A stretch of DNA of 64,000 bases. Origin: Fragilaria crotonensis. Lineage: Eukaryota > Bacillariophyta > Fragilariophyceae > Fragilariales > Fragilariaceae. The stretch is taken from positions 1 to 64,000 of the forward strand of contig JAKSYS010000229.1 in NCBI GenBank assembly GCA_022925895.1, written 5' to 3'. Shown one piece after another: positions 1-11,635 of the stretch. Made by a program: the position numbers and the translations under genes. The notes below the pieces were generated by a model that saw only the letters and a program-made list of their open reading frames with translations, was not told the origin of the DNA and searched no databases. The number at the start of each line of letters is the position of its first letter. Position 1 is the stretch's first letter.

Positions 1-1863
1 GCGCCACTTCCGCCTTACCGTAGCGAGTTTCAAGAACACCCCAGGCTTGCCAAATAGAGGCATGTCGTTTGTCAACCTCGGTTCCTCGTCTCAAACTAAT
101 GGAGAGGTATGTTAGAGTGGCACAGATGCAGAAATATTCCCCACTGCATCAACTTACAGAGATTTCGCGGCATCAATGTCGCCAAGCTTTACCACAAACA
201 AGGCATACGCTTGCAATACAATGGCATCACGAGGTTTCGCCTGGAGCGCACGTTCGAACAAGTCAATAGCTTTACGGCTGCTTCCATCGGGACGTCTTGA
301 TTCCATGATCGCGTACGCTTGCAGGACACGGGAATTTCGTTTGTCATATTTGAGGACGCTATCAAAGCACTTGGCTGCTGCATCCCAGTTTTCCTTGTCG
401 GCCTCCATCACACCCAACTGCAAGAACGCAGCGGAGCATTTGGGATCGACCTCCAAAGCCATTTGAAAGAGTTCGCGCGCTCTTCGAACGTCACCCGCCT
501 TTTTGTACTCAAGAGCCGCCCATGCTGTATACACATGTGCCGATGGAGGCATGTTCGCTCTCTTGAGCTCGCGTTCGGCCGTCTGAAAGCAAATGCGACC
601 AGCAGCGGCGTTCTGACGGAGCTTTCTCGTTCGCAATTGCGCTAATGCGACCCAGGCAGCAGCATGAGATGGCCTAGATCGAACAGCAGAGATATAGAGT
701 GCTTCGGCTTCCGACAAATGGCCAGCATTTTCTTCCAAGCATCCAGGTGCTTGGAGCAGGAAGGGGTTTCCGGCAAAATCTGGTTGACCATCGGGGGAAA
801 GTGATACAGAGTTAGCAATTCCTGATCTCAAACATTGTCTGGCTAACTTGAAATCGCGTCGTTTCTCAGCAATCCTGGAGAGACCTAGGTAAGCTCTCCC
901 ATCTCTCGGATCAATCGAAAGTGCCTGCTCATAAAGCTCCTGAGCTTCTTCAAGCCGATTCCTTGCCATTTCCTTTTTCGCGAGATATGTGAGTCGATCC
1001 GCATTTATGCGCAAAGCATTTCCAAGGCGTACACCATCTCTGAACTGCACCGCACCATCTCCCATTAAAGAAGTGTCGTACAGAAAATCACTGCCTGCCG
1101 CTGGACGAATGCCGTACACGGCCCCTTCCACCCTTTGCGTCATTTGAAAATCAACAGTTCGATTTTTGGATAGCGCTTGAGCTTTCCAGGACTCGGATGT
1201 TGTATGGGTCGATGCAGATGCTCCGTCAGGCATGACCTTCTCCATCTGATCAGCTTCGGTTCTCATGGGATCATCCGAATTGCGCAATAATTTCTGTTCA
1301 CGCCATAATCGCATGATACTCGATCCGGCAATCGAGGAGCGAAGTTTGGTCGGGATCTTGGCAGGTGTCACCTTCTTCTCTTTCTTCCGCGCATCAAGAG
1401 CAATCTTCTTATCCCTCTCTGTCACCTCAAACAAATCTCGTTGTATCGACGTCTCATCCCAAACTGGTTCGGGGAATAGATTCTCGAATGCCCAAATACT
1501 TGCCGGATTTCCAGAAACAATTTCTTCATATTCCGCCTGTCGCTGTTGTTTGAGTTCGTCTGCTTCCTTTTCCGTAATGGGCTTTTCTCTCTTGCGTTTG
1601 TGCGTCCTGCGGAGTCTCTTTTTGTTGGACTTGGTGAGAGACTCATCCAGAGCCTTGATGTTGCCCAAGGCTTCTGTTCGCTCCTTCTCCGTCTCTGTCG
1701 ACGAGACCATTTGAAAAATGAATGATCGTCTTGGCAGCGTCCTTTGTATTGTATGCGACGAGGCAATAATGCTTGAGCTTGTTAGCGAAGAACAACAATT
1801 CCAAGAAGTGGCTAGCAACGCCACGGCTATACAGAAAGAGGAATGATTGTATCGGCTTTTCAT
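1..1863 (-). CDS. HAT/TPR-repeat RNA-processing factor, HCF107/Mbb1-like (3' end off window)
   Basis: Two exons are visible, 158-1863 and 1-95, and the gene runs off the left edge. The intron at 96-157 (62 bp) has a GTAAGT donor and TTAG acceptor, and joining it keeps the repeat frame. The start is the ATG at 1863; the frame is open further upstream but only from a TTG. The first ~25 residues are hydrophobic, like a signal or plastid leader. A basic Lys/Arg stretch follows, then from about residue 260 a run of ~34-residue helical repeats with HAT/TPR residues (for example RAYLGLSRIAEKR, AWVALAQLRTRK, IWQAWGVLETRYGKAE). This arrangement is known from plant HCF107 and Chlamydomonas Mbb1, which stabilise psbH/psbB transcripts in plastids. 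The family is well supported; the plastid RNA role is inferred. A general TPR protein is the alternative. Confidence 0.72.
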
Positions 1864-2550
1864 TGTTGTCGTCAAAGATTCGTATTGGACAGGTGATACG
1901 AGGATGGTCTCTATACTTGTCTTCCGACGGCTGTAGTCTAGTCTATTTAGTTGTGATGCAAGAGCGAAGTCCAAATGATAACTCTTACTCGCACTCTATC
2001 CTTGTCTATTGTCCAATGCTTTGTTCGGTACGGCAAACAGGTGCCAGGTGCCACCTCAGGGCCGCACAGGAGGAAACAATTTTATTTGTAACGTTTATGT
2101 ATGGCTTGTATGGGCAAAACCAGTTTCGACGAAGCTATTCCAATCCAAGTTCAACTTGCTGGAGGATCGAAATCACACGCCCAAAGCCCAAATCCTGTTG
2201 TCAACGGAATTTCAAATCAACCCACAGGTTAAAAGCAGTGGATTCCTTCTCTCTCTACTAGCGTGGGCTTCTGTTCTTCGTTTTTACGAGTCTACTGGAG
2301 TACTGGAGTATGTAGAATGTACAGTGGATAATTTTCACTGTACGCTAGTACATACAGAACTCGACGACAGTAGTCCAGTAATCATGAATAACGAATTACG
2401 ATGATGACTTAACGAAATGACACAAATCCTCCAACCTCAATCCTTCCTACCGGTCAGATCGATTTCTAACACAACGACTTGAGCTCTGACTCTCATCATC
2501 TCTTATCTCTGAGCATTGAAGTCATCAGTGACTGCTGCCTCCTCGAATTG
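1864..2550. other. Intergenic region between divergent genes
   Basis: This holds the presumed shared promoter region of the HAT-repeat gene (leftward) and ALG3 (rightward). I see no convincing coding sequence. A GTAC/CTGGAGTA-rich patch lies around 2285-2355. Confidence 0.5.
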
Positions 2551-3967
2551 ATGACTGTCACTGTAGCACCACCGCAACAATCATCTCAATCGAAATCAAC
2601 ATCTCGCTTGAGCAAGAATTTGTTTAAACTATGGCATCAATTGGCAGAACGCCATTACGATGGACCATTCATTGCGCTCCTATGCCTTGCAGAAGTAGTC
2701 TTCTGTTGGGCAATTATCCGGGTGGTCGCTTACACCGAAATCGACTGGATTGCCTACATGCAAGAAGTTGAAGGGTGGTGGCTTCATGGCGAACATGATT
2801 ATCGATTGCTTCGTGGTGATACTGGACCGCTGGTCTACCCAGCAGGCTTTCTCTACTTCTTTTGTATCCTTCGATACCTTACTGACAACGGAAGAAACAT
2901 ACGCAGAGCTCAATATTTATTTGCAGCCTTTTATCTTGTACAATTGACAATTGTCTTGCTAATCTATACAAGCGTCCTCAGATGTCGAAAACAACGAAGC
3001 GTGGCGTCCATCTGGAGCTGGAGGTTCGCCATGGGAATGCTATGCCTCAGTAAACGGATCCACTCAATTTTCGTCCTTCGATTATTCAACGATGGCATCG
3101 CCATGCTCTTCTTATACGTCTCCATCTATCTATTCATGAAGAATTCCTGGAAGTGGGGATGTTTGTGGTTCTCATTGGGAGTCTCCATCAAGATGAATGT
3201 CTTACTCTTTGCACCGGGTTTGCTCCTGCTACTGTTACAGAGTCAGAGCTCATTGAAAGGAACCATCCTCTGCTTGCTCGTATGTGCGAGCTCGCAACTT
3301 ATTCTTGGAGCGCCGTTTTTGTTGTCCTATCCAGAATCGTATCTGCGCAAGGCGTTTGAACTTGATCGAGTGTTTTTCTACAAGTGGACTGTCAATTTGA
3401 AGGTGAGTGAGGAGCAGAACCTTTTGCGCAGGTCGACCAGTAGTGTTCGTCTATCCTCACCAATTCTTGTCTTTTATTCGTATGCTCCAGTTCCTGTCCG
3501 AGGAGACTTTTCTTAGCAAACCTCTTGCTGTGATACTGCTAGCGCTTCACCTTGGGGCCCTTGCTTACTTTTGCGTCAAATGGCTCAAATCAGCCAGGTC
3601 ACAATCTCAACCTTGCTTGTTCATTGGCAAACCATTGTCGGCTGACTACGTGGTGTATACGATGATAGTGTCCAACTTTGTCGGGGTAGTTTTTGCAAGA
3701 ACGCTGCATTATCAATTTTACTCCTGGTACTTTCATGCTCTGCCTCTGTTTCTATGGATCTCTCCGACCTACCACGTCATCCTTAGGTTATTGCTGTTGG
3801 GTATGGTCGAGTATGCCTTCAACGTCTTTCCTGCTACGCCGACCAGTTCCATGCTCCTGCAAGTGGCTCACCTTTTTATTATCATCGGGATCAAGTCGCC
3901 CGAGGAATTGGAAATGTCCATAATCGACGAAACAACAACAACGGCTGCAGCAAACAAAGGGGATTGA
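2551..3967 (+). CDS. ALG3: Dolichyl-P-Man:Man5GlcNAc2-PP-dolichol alpha-1,3-mannosyltransferase
   Basis: ALG3 adds the first dolichol-phosphate-mannose-derived mannose on the lumenal side of the ER, extending the N-glycan precursor. Exons are 2551-3402 and 3491-3967; the 88-bp intron (GTGAGT...CAG) joins VNLK to FLSEETFLS in phase 0. The ATG at 2551 is the first in frame. Family hallmarks are the lumenal loop with DTGPLVYPAGFLY, the signature KRIHSIFVLRLFND, and FKWTVNLKF-like residues before the intron (here FYKWTVNLKF). Many hydrophobic segments fit a GT-C type multi-pass enzyme. The product is about 442 residues, close to human ALG3 (438). It ends with an acidic/Thr tail rather than an obvious KKXX signal. 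I see no damage. Confidence 0.93.
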
Positions 3968-4854
3968 TACATATCTGGCTGTCTGGCTTATCCGAAAGTA
4001 CGGTTATGAATGCTACATGGCTTGTGTACTGCATTTGTTTAATGCAGCTCTGATTCCAAACCTGCACCCAGAAAAATCGGTCTCGGATGAATAGGTCCGT
4101 TAATTTGCTTTCGTCTTTGTCGTGGAGCCTCACAAAGAATGCACCCTCTACTAGAGAGTTGTTCCAAGATTGCGCCACGTAGCGATTTCGTTGGAAACTG
4201 CCACTGCGTGTTGATAGGAAGCGAATTGAAAAACAGAAAATGAGAGAGTATTGTTGTGAGTCTATATTTCGAAAGCATGGCAAGTGAAGATAGCGTAGCC
4301 TCAATGCCAATATGTGCAGCTACATCCTAGTAACAGTACTCGTATTGCGACCAGAGCAAGAACCTAACTCCATGTATGCATACACTGTATAGGCACTGCA
4401 GTTTTTGATGTATTGAGCTCTATCACGTGAATAGGGTACAAGTATCTGACGTCTGACACGGTTGATGACAGGCGGTTGTGAGTTTTGAAAAACCACCGAT
4501 CCCGATTTTCGCAAGGTGTTTTTTGTAAAAACACCAAAAAACATCTTAAAAACACTAGCGATTTTTACTCGGACAGGTCTATCGTTCTACCATTCAACGC
4601 ATTTGACGTTTGGCCCAAAATTCTACATTGGATGATAGTAATATCACAAGTCAATTGTTCTTTATTACGTTTTAACATCCATATTCAACCTTTTCAATAG
4701 GTCGCAACTGCATATCTGATAATCTGAAGGTGGAGGCGTAGTATCGTTTTGTGATACAGTAAAAAGTATGAACTGGGATGCAGTGGGATGCAGTATACAG
4801 TACTTGGTCATCACGTACGCACTCTTTGAAAAAACACCTTTTTAGCTCGAAAAT

Positions 4855-4888
4855 AAAAACCACCGCCGCCCAAAACGAGGTGGTTTTT
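4855..4888. repeat. Perfect 10-bp hairpin
   Basis: AAAAACCACC (4855-4864) and its exact complement GGTGGTTTTT (4879-4888) flank a 14-nt loop. It sits in the intergenic region, far from either neighbouring stop codon, so a terminator role is unlikely. It may be the core of a decayed foldback element. Confidence 0.55.
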
Positions 4889-5342
4889 AAAATATAAACG
4901 AAAAAACACTCAGGAAAAACACCTGCCTGCCAACCCTGGTTGAGGACATGGCGATGTCACTCGGCTGCGGAGGATAACAAACTGGAACCTGTTTTGTGAA
5001 GCAGCATTCATGGACACAGTGACAGAGATACTCTGGATCTTTCTCGTTTCGAACATACGAGAAGCGTCAGATTTTCGATCCTCAAATTTTGGCAGTGCAC
5101 CATCCGTGGCAGCAGGACGGGATACCACCCGGTACTCAGCACTGGTACAACTCAATCGTCCCCATGACATGATGTCCATGGTCGTCATTTTATGGCCGAC
5201 AGGGTGCATTTGTACCAGACATGCGATCTCATCGTTCGACATCATTCATCAGGTTTATAATTCACACCGACTATTCAATCCCCTCGTACGCCATTTCTTT
5301 CATCATCTCTACTTGTAGTGCGTTGCGAGTTGGACGTTGTAC

Positions 5343-5376
<34 letters not shown>
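5343..5376. repeat. 7-bp tandem repeat (ACTGCAT, ~5 copies)
   Basis: Nearly five uninterrupted copies of a 7-bp unit lie about 220 bp upstream of the kinase ATG. This is a simple minisatellite. Confidence 0.85.
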
Positions 5377-5595
5377 AACCGGAAACTGAAGATTCAGCAC
5401 CGGGGTTGAGAACTGTGAACTGTAGGAGCAGGTAACCTCCCCACTTTCACCAAGAACCTGGTATTGTACTTGACGACTCTGTGTCTCCCACTCGTTGTAT
5501 CTGAAAAAGGACTGATTCTAGCAGAATCATAAGTGCAACATCACCGCAACGTAATACAGCATACAATATACTCTATACTCCGAAAACACAGCATC

Positions 5596-7167
5596 ATGGG
5601 AGCGAAACAATCGGCTCTGACTCTCAGTCCAAGCACAGTAACAACCTCACAAGAAGGGATTGAAATTGACGATGAATTTGATGACAAGGACGATCAACAT
5701 TGTTGCTTGTGTCCCTTTGGCAAACTACAGCCTTATGCCAAGCTCAAATCGTCGATATCCGATCCCATGGGCACTCCGATTCTCACTCCGGTACATGAAC
5801 GGCGGAAGCGAGAACGGTTCTCGGAAGCAGTGCGCAACAGTCCCGGCGAGCACAACGGTCGGCAGGGGGGATTGGAGAAGGAAAATTCATCCCAAGGACT
5901 GTATTCACGCGATTTGTTGATTCCAAACTCAAATTTTGCTGCTGCTGCTGCTGCTGCTTTCTCCCAGCCAACCTCCCCAACACCAACCTCAAGTCTACGA
6001 AGGCAAGGTATGTTGTCTTCTTTGCAATGTCAATGTGTCTCAACATAATGCGCTATGAATTGTTCAAAGCGATCCACTATACATTGTTGCTTACACTCAA
6101 TCTCCCCGAAACGTTTGTGTTTTTCTGATCATGATCATCTGCCCTTTTTCTTTTCTTGACACCAGGACGCGGAACGATTGTTGAATGCCAAGTACGAACT
6201 CCTCGAGGTTCTGGGTGTGGGCGCAACCTCAACAGTTCACCGCTGCACCGATCGCAAAACCTTTCGCGACTATGCCTGTAAGATTGTGGACAAGCGCCAT
6301 ATTTCAGAAAGTTTTCACGGTATGATGGATCAGTTCCATACAGAAATTCAGGCATTGAAATCACTACGGCATGACAACATTATACAATTGTATGATGTGT
6401 TTATATCGGATGAAAAAATCTTTATTGTCATGGAATTGATGTACGGAGGCGAACTCTTTGATTATGTGGTACAAAAGGGTACTTTGACGGAGGAGGAGGC
6501 GTCAGCTATTGTCCGGAAGGTTACGTCGGCCATTGTCTACATGCATTCCAAGAACATTATTCATCGTGACTTGAAACCAGAAAACTTATTGCTCCACCAC
6601 AGACCCAAGACTCCCATGGATTTGGAAGTCAAAATCATTGATTTTGGACTGTCCAAGTGCATGATCGAACCAGTCACGTCCAGTTTCCTGGGAACACGAG
6701 GGTACTTGGCCCCCGAAATGCTACAACGGTTGGAATACTCGAAAGCAGTTGATACCTGGGCTCTGGGCGTCATCGTCTTTGTTCTCCTGTGCGGCTGTTT
6801 GCCCTTTGATGATGATTCCCAAGGAGCAGCTTCCGATGCTTTGCTTCGAGCTCGGTTTGTCCTACGATTTCCCCGTTGGGCGAAGAATCTGTCAGCATCC
6901 GCCAAAGATTTGCTTTCCAAGTTGCTCGATGTTACTCCAGGTTCGCGGTACACTGCCGAGGAGGCCTTGCGTCATCCTTGGGTCACTGGAGAGACAGCTC
7001 CTTCTGATAATGTATTGGAGAGTCCCGGTCGCATCAAGAAATCTCCTGCCGCACGCAAACACCGGCGTGACAACAGCCGAGACTACAATGCTGTTCAACA
7101 TCAACATCACAATCAGGGCACTCTTGTCGCGCCAAAGCGACATTTGGTGCGAAAGACCAGTATTTAG
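5596..7167 (+). CDS. CaMK-type Ser/Thr protein kinase with N-myristoylation signal
   Basis: The first exon (from ATG 5596) encodes MGAKQSA, a classic N-myristoylation start (Gly2, Ser6), then a Ser/Pro-rich region with an acidic patch, a CC-LCPF cysteine cluster and a poly-Ala run. The kinase domain (6166-7010) has glycine loop LGVGATSTV, VAIK-like Lys in YACKIVDK, HRDLKPEN, DFGLSK and the activation/APE segment FLGTRGYLAPEM. This matches CaMK-group kinases and suggests a membrane-tethered signalling kinase. A basic tail follows; no EF-hands are seen. The junction is awkward: the strong donor GTATGT (6008) and acceptor CAG (6163-6165) give an intron that puts exon 1 and exon 2 in different phases. 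A weaker donor at 6037 keeps the frame, or an indel is present. The kinase call is secure; the link to exon 1 is probable. Confidence 0.85.
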
Positions 7168-7411
7168 CCATGGCAGGTATGGATTTTTGAAAGAGTGTGC
7201 GTGTGGCGATCGCGCATGCCAGTTGAGGATATCAAGACATACGAGTGTGAAAGACTTATCTTCTTCAGTGATGTCAATATGAACGATTTTGGTGATGAGA
7301 AAAATGAGAGCGAGTGTAACCTGTCCTCGTCGACGTATGGAGGCTGATACGGTACAAGTGTAAAGATAGGTGCACGCAGTAACGTTTTCAGAACAGCATG
7401 TACTCTCGTAT

Positions 7412-8554
7412 CTACTCTGTTATCGTATCTAATAGGTTCGCTAAAGAATGGTCCGCTGCCAATGGGTTGACTGTCGTGGTAGTCATCTCGATGGGAAGCT
7501 CACCAAGTCTGCAGCATACGATCGAATTCGTTTCTGATTCGTCATCAGATTCAACATCGACTTGGTTCGTGTTTTGAAACTGACACTGAATTGTGACCAT
7601 AGGAGTCGATGGTATAGCCTGTGGCTCCGAGAACGCTGTCATCCACTCGGAGGTGTATGCTGGTAACTGCAACGATGATAGTGAGCTCTGATGGTTCGGA
7701 AGCACTGTGCTGCCCTTCATTACAGAGGGCAAGTGACCAAAGCTGTACTGCTGTTTCAAGATGATGTTTTGCAGCTCGGATAAAACTGTGGGTAGCCCAT
7801 GCATCTGATTACTTGCAAGGGCGTGGTTCAAAATGATGCGATTGATGGCTTGGATTCGGTCGTCATCTGCCGTGTACAGCGGGGCTGGCGAAGGAAGAGA
7901 ACCAAACAGTGGTATCCCCTCCATCGGTAGTTGATGAATGGTCGATGTGTTCTTTGCCGTAACTCCATCGTCTTCCTGCACGTCAGTGAGTATTGGAGGC
8001 ATGAAATAAAACTGTGGTTCAGTATCCGGAGAACTTGGTTTTCTCACGCCCGTGCCCTTGATTTTGAGTCGCTGAATGCGAATTGCGAGAAATTTCTTTC
8101 CGCGGAGAAAGAACTCATGATAATATCCGCCTCTGTCTGGTCCTGAGGTTAATCGGTTGAATCCATATAAGTTGAGCTGGCGTTGGAAACTTGGAAATTT
8201 GGTCTGTTTGAAGTAATGTGGCATGATCACATCGACGAATTGCTGCTGATTGTGGACTACAAAACATCGCCCATGGGGTTGCCATGAAACAACGTGTGAA
8301 AGTCCATCTTGTTCAATATGATCCAACATTTCATGCAACTTGACAGGAAAGGGAACAGCCATCACCCCTTTTGGGTTGCGATTATTTGGGTAGGAAACAT
8401 CAAGAGAGCCCATGAATTCATTTGAACGCAACGCGAATAAGTCGTTCTTTTCGTTCCCGTAGTCAATGTAGTTGTGAACAACTTCGTCTTCATACATCTC
8501 AGTATCGGTGCGATTTCTTTCCATGATATCGAATACGTTGTCCAGTGAGATCAT
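7412..8554 (-). CDS. Heat-shock-factor-type transcription factor
   Basis: A single-exon, 380-residue protein starting at ATG 8554. The HSF DNA-binding domain spans about residues 67-160: FPVKLHEMLDH, then VVSWQPHGRCFVVHNQQQFV, KFPSFQRQLNLYGFNR (the recognition helix, very typical) and YYHEFFLRGKKFL. HSF domains are strongly expanded in diatoms, where members bind heat-shock-element-like sites. No clear heptad-repeat trimerisation region follows; the rest is Ser/Gln/Pro-rich, possibly activation sequence, with acidic residues near the C-terminus. The gene is convergent with the kinase, about 245 bp apart. It looks intact. Confidence 0.93.
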   Translation of the reverse strand: MISLDNVFDIMERNRTDTEMYEDEVVHNYIDYGNEKNDLFALRSNEFMGSLDVSYPNNRNPKGVMAVPFPVKLHEMLDHIEQDGLSHVVSWQPHGRCFVVHNQQQFVDVIMPHYFKQTKFPSFQRQLNLYGFNRLTSGPDRGGYYHEFFLRGKKFLAIRIQRLKIKGTGVRKPSSPDTEPQFYFMPPILTDVQEDDGVTAKNTSTIHQLPMEGIPLFGSLPSPAPLYTADDDRIQAINRIILNHALASNQMHGLPTVLSELQNIILKQQYSFGHLPSVMKGSTVLPNHQSSLSSLQLPAYTSEWMTAFSEPQAIPSTPMVTIQCQFQNTNQVDVESDDESETNSIVCCRLGELPIEMTTTTVNPLAADHSLANLLDTITE

Positions 8555-10059
8555 GTCGATCCTTCAGGATGTGCAGTTGATTGCATTCAATCCTAGTTGG
8601 AGTGTGTTTTCAACACTTACCCTCGATCACGCTTATATGCCCCGTTATTACCGGTACTTGTAGCGACTCCCTTCAAACTTCAAACGGCGAGTTGGTGTAT
8701 CATCGAAGAAGTTCAACACCGTTCAATACTAGGTGTACTGTACTTGTACTACGTCTGATCCGTATGATATGTACATATGTACATACATATAAGCGACATG
8801 GTCTCATGACTTCATCATCTACGTAGGAACCTTTCTTCTAAATTGACGTGTCAATTTTACTTGAAGCTAGGGGAATGACCTCGCAGGGAATCATTGCTAC
8901 GAATGAAACATATTGGAGGGTCTACTTCGAAAACACTAATAATGTGAACACCATTCAAAGGTGCGTCTCGGGATGTCCCATATCTGCCTCGCGCATGTCC
9001 CTTCTCGCGTTTTGTTAAAAAGAGAGTTGATACTAAAACTGTGCTATTTGTTTAGCCTTAATCAACTTCTATTTTCTTTCACCGGTAGAATCCACTTTTT
9101 GTAGTAGGAACAACTTTTTTAAATTTGAAACATGAAAATGAATGTAAGTATGTTTCTGTACCCGGGACCTTTCAGGCATACGGAACGAGTTCTCTTAAAC
9201 GACAAAGTTGAATGACATTCGATTAAATAACATCTGTCGCATTCGGTACAAAAGTACTACGTAGTCATAGTGAGCAAAGTACCGGTATGTCTTTGTGTTT
9301 CGAATCGTTGCTATGTCGTTTCTTCCTACCAGTCACCGTACACAGATAATGAATGTGACATGTTGAAGGTGAAGGATGAGGTATGATTACTTCGTAAGAT
9401 ACCCACACCGGAAATGACTATATACTCTAGCTAGGTGGTCGTCTACTTGAGTTTTAGAGGGGTTCATTTTTCCTCCTTGTCTCAGATCAACGACAAGTTT
9501 GATGTTGCAGTTGAAGCCACCATACCAGTAGGCCAAAAGCTTTAAACATCGACGAGCATCAGAAAATTAGGTGTGACGCACGCATTGGTTCAATAAAAGG
9601 ACAAAACAAAACTTCACAAAACCCCTTTTTTTCTTTCTTTTTTCAATGAAAACTCATCCCTTATTGAAGACATGAAACAATTACATAACTGCCGGACAGT
9701 TTTGTAGAGCCCAACATAATAACCTACCTCTGACAAAAATGACTTTCACTCTGTTGGAATTTTTTAACAAAAGTGACTTGCAAGAAACTCATGGACGATT
9801 CCAGGAGATGCTGTGGCTGCTATCTTCGATGCCATTTGAGAATTCTATTCAACTCTTGTGTGGCAGATGGCTAAATGATTTTGTTCTTCTTCAGAATATC
9901 TTTCGTTCATTCTTCCTATTTCTGCCAGAGGGGCACTTCTTCAAATGCAACAAGATAATCAGATGTGGATCCCGGGTACAAGATTGATATGTCAACCCTA
10001 GTAGACAGCAGACACAGCTTGAGAGTTCAGTCCAACAAGAACCTCTTCTTTCATCCACT
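8555..10059. other. Gene-free stretch, 1.5 kb
   Basis: Nothing convincingly coding. It includes the HSF gene's upstream region and A/T-rich filler. Short open frames near 9740-9990 resemble no family I recognise and may already belong to the adjacent retroelement relic. Confidence 0.45.
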
Positions 10060-11150
10060 TGGCCTACCCACAGATTGGAGTACATCCTGCGGCAACGTTT
10101 GTACAATTTGTGAGCAGCCTCCCCCAATGGGAAGCTGAATTATTGCATGACATTGACTTGTGCGAAGACCCCTTTACTGTAAGCGATGCACTTGAGTGAC
10201 GGCTGCGTGTGGACAGATAACCAAGGCACTTGTATATGGACGCTTAGCTCCAACTTGGGTGACATAGTTGTACGTGGCATGGGATCAGCTCAGGGAGCCA
10301 AGCAAGGTTGATTCCTACTGCGCGGAAGCATATAGCTAGTAGCTAGCATGATGCTGGCTATGCTTTGCTTTCTTCGTCGCCGGTTGGCAGAGTTCACGAC
10401 CCAACTGGTGGTGCTACCATGGACAGGGATCTTGGCAACGGATAGCCAAGCCTCTTGGATACTATCACGGTCACCACCACACCACGACCATCAAAAGGAG
10501 AACATTGTCGCCCTCAGTACGCAGAACAGAAACCAGCAGTCCTGTTGCACAACTTGATGTGAAGTGGCCGGAGTGGTATTTGCAGAGTAGTATCCTCACG
10601 AAAAGCTTGAACGCTAGCAAGAAGGTGTTAGTACTCTCCAAGCAACATGTGAGGGGCCACCAGGATTGAAAAGTGGCAGGAAACAATATTATATCATTGT
10701 TGCCTTCTGGATTCTGTACAATTTTTTATGGTAATCTAATGGATCCATAATTTTTCACAAATCTCATCTACCTCTGGTGGTGCTTCCTTTGTTGTACCTC
10801 CTGTCAGCCCAGCAGCAGCAGGGTGTGCTATCATCAATGCCCAGCCTGTTGGAGAGAACAAGAACATCTTCAACGAGAATTTCATTAATAACTACGACCT
10901 GGATGCTGAGGGCAACCACGAATCCACCCTCGGCCAGAAAATGGTACAAAACTGTGGTGGACACTTCTCTGTGGAGCATTTTGCTGTAATTAAGGAGCTG
11001 CCATGATAGGGTCATATAGTGCACGCGGCATTGCCGCACTGGACAAGAAAATGAACGTCGGGGGCAAAGATTTCCCTTAAAAGGTTCTTGTTTACTGTTG
11101 TACGTCCATTCAGATGATGGGCAACTAGTACATCTAAGGGCCAAAAATCG
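10060..11150 (+). mobile_element. Decayed retroelement relic (RNase H-like fragment)
   Basis: Reading the plus strand from about 10090 gives a conserved-looking patch with SSLPQWEAELL followed by an SDG...GTCIW...G-MGSAQGA pattern. I associate this with RNase H-like regions of pol genes in diatom and oomycete retroelements. The rest of the stretch is heavily broken and no terminal repeats were found, so the family (LTR or non-LTR) is unresolved. It is an old, non-functional fossil with several breaks. Boundaries are approximate. Confidence 0.35.
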
Positions 11151-11635
11151 AAATAATGCAGTACTTACGAATGCTCAAGTTCGTACAAACTTAAAAAGGT
11201 AGATATTTAGCCGATTTTAGTACATAACCACAATTTTGTTTCCATATTTTTCCACAAGCTCATACATCCGTACTCGTTAATATACGTGTTTGTCTATTTA
11301 TTCAAATTAGTCGTTCTACGTGTTTCTCAACCTATGTACTAATCAGTACCAAATCACGTCTAAGGATTCGGATTGACATTTGAGTTGGTATTTCTGAAGT
11401 CAATACGGATAAATGAGATTTGTGTTTCTTCCTTATGTGTGCGCTCAAACACGTCATCCCTGTTTGTCAGTATGCATGACCAGTTTTCATTGGTTGTCCA
11501 TGAATTAATGTTGATATTGTTAGCCAGTGTTGTGAAAGCAGCCGTTTGATGACACACCCACTTGCAAACACGCAGTGACGCAAACACCACGTTTATTATC
11601 TCTCACAACATAAACAATTCAATCACTCTCAAAAC
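11151..11635. other. 5' flank of the transposase gene
   Basis: A/T-rich, non-coding. It probably includes the left end and promoter of the DNA transposon. I searched by eye for an inverted match to the sequence right of 19505 and found no convincing terminal inverted repeat. Confidence 0.4.

Larger units (their letters stand above)
3968..5595. other. Gene-free stretch, 1.6 kb
   Basis: No supported gene. It contains A/T homopolymer-rich segments (4485-4560, 4830-4925), a perfect 10-bp inverted repeat and a short 7-bp tandem repeat (both listed separately). The last ~200 bases are presumably the promoter and 5' UTR of the kinase gene. Confidence 0.5.
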
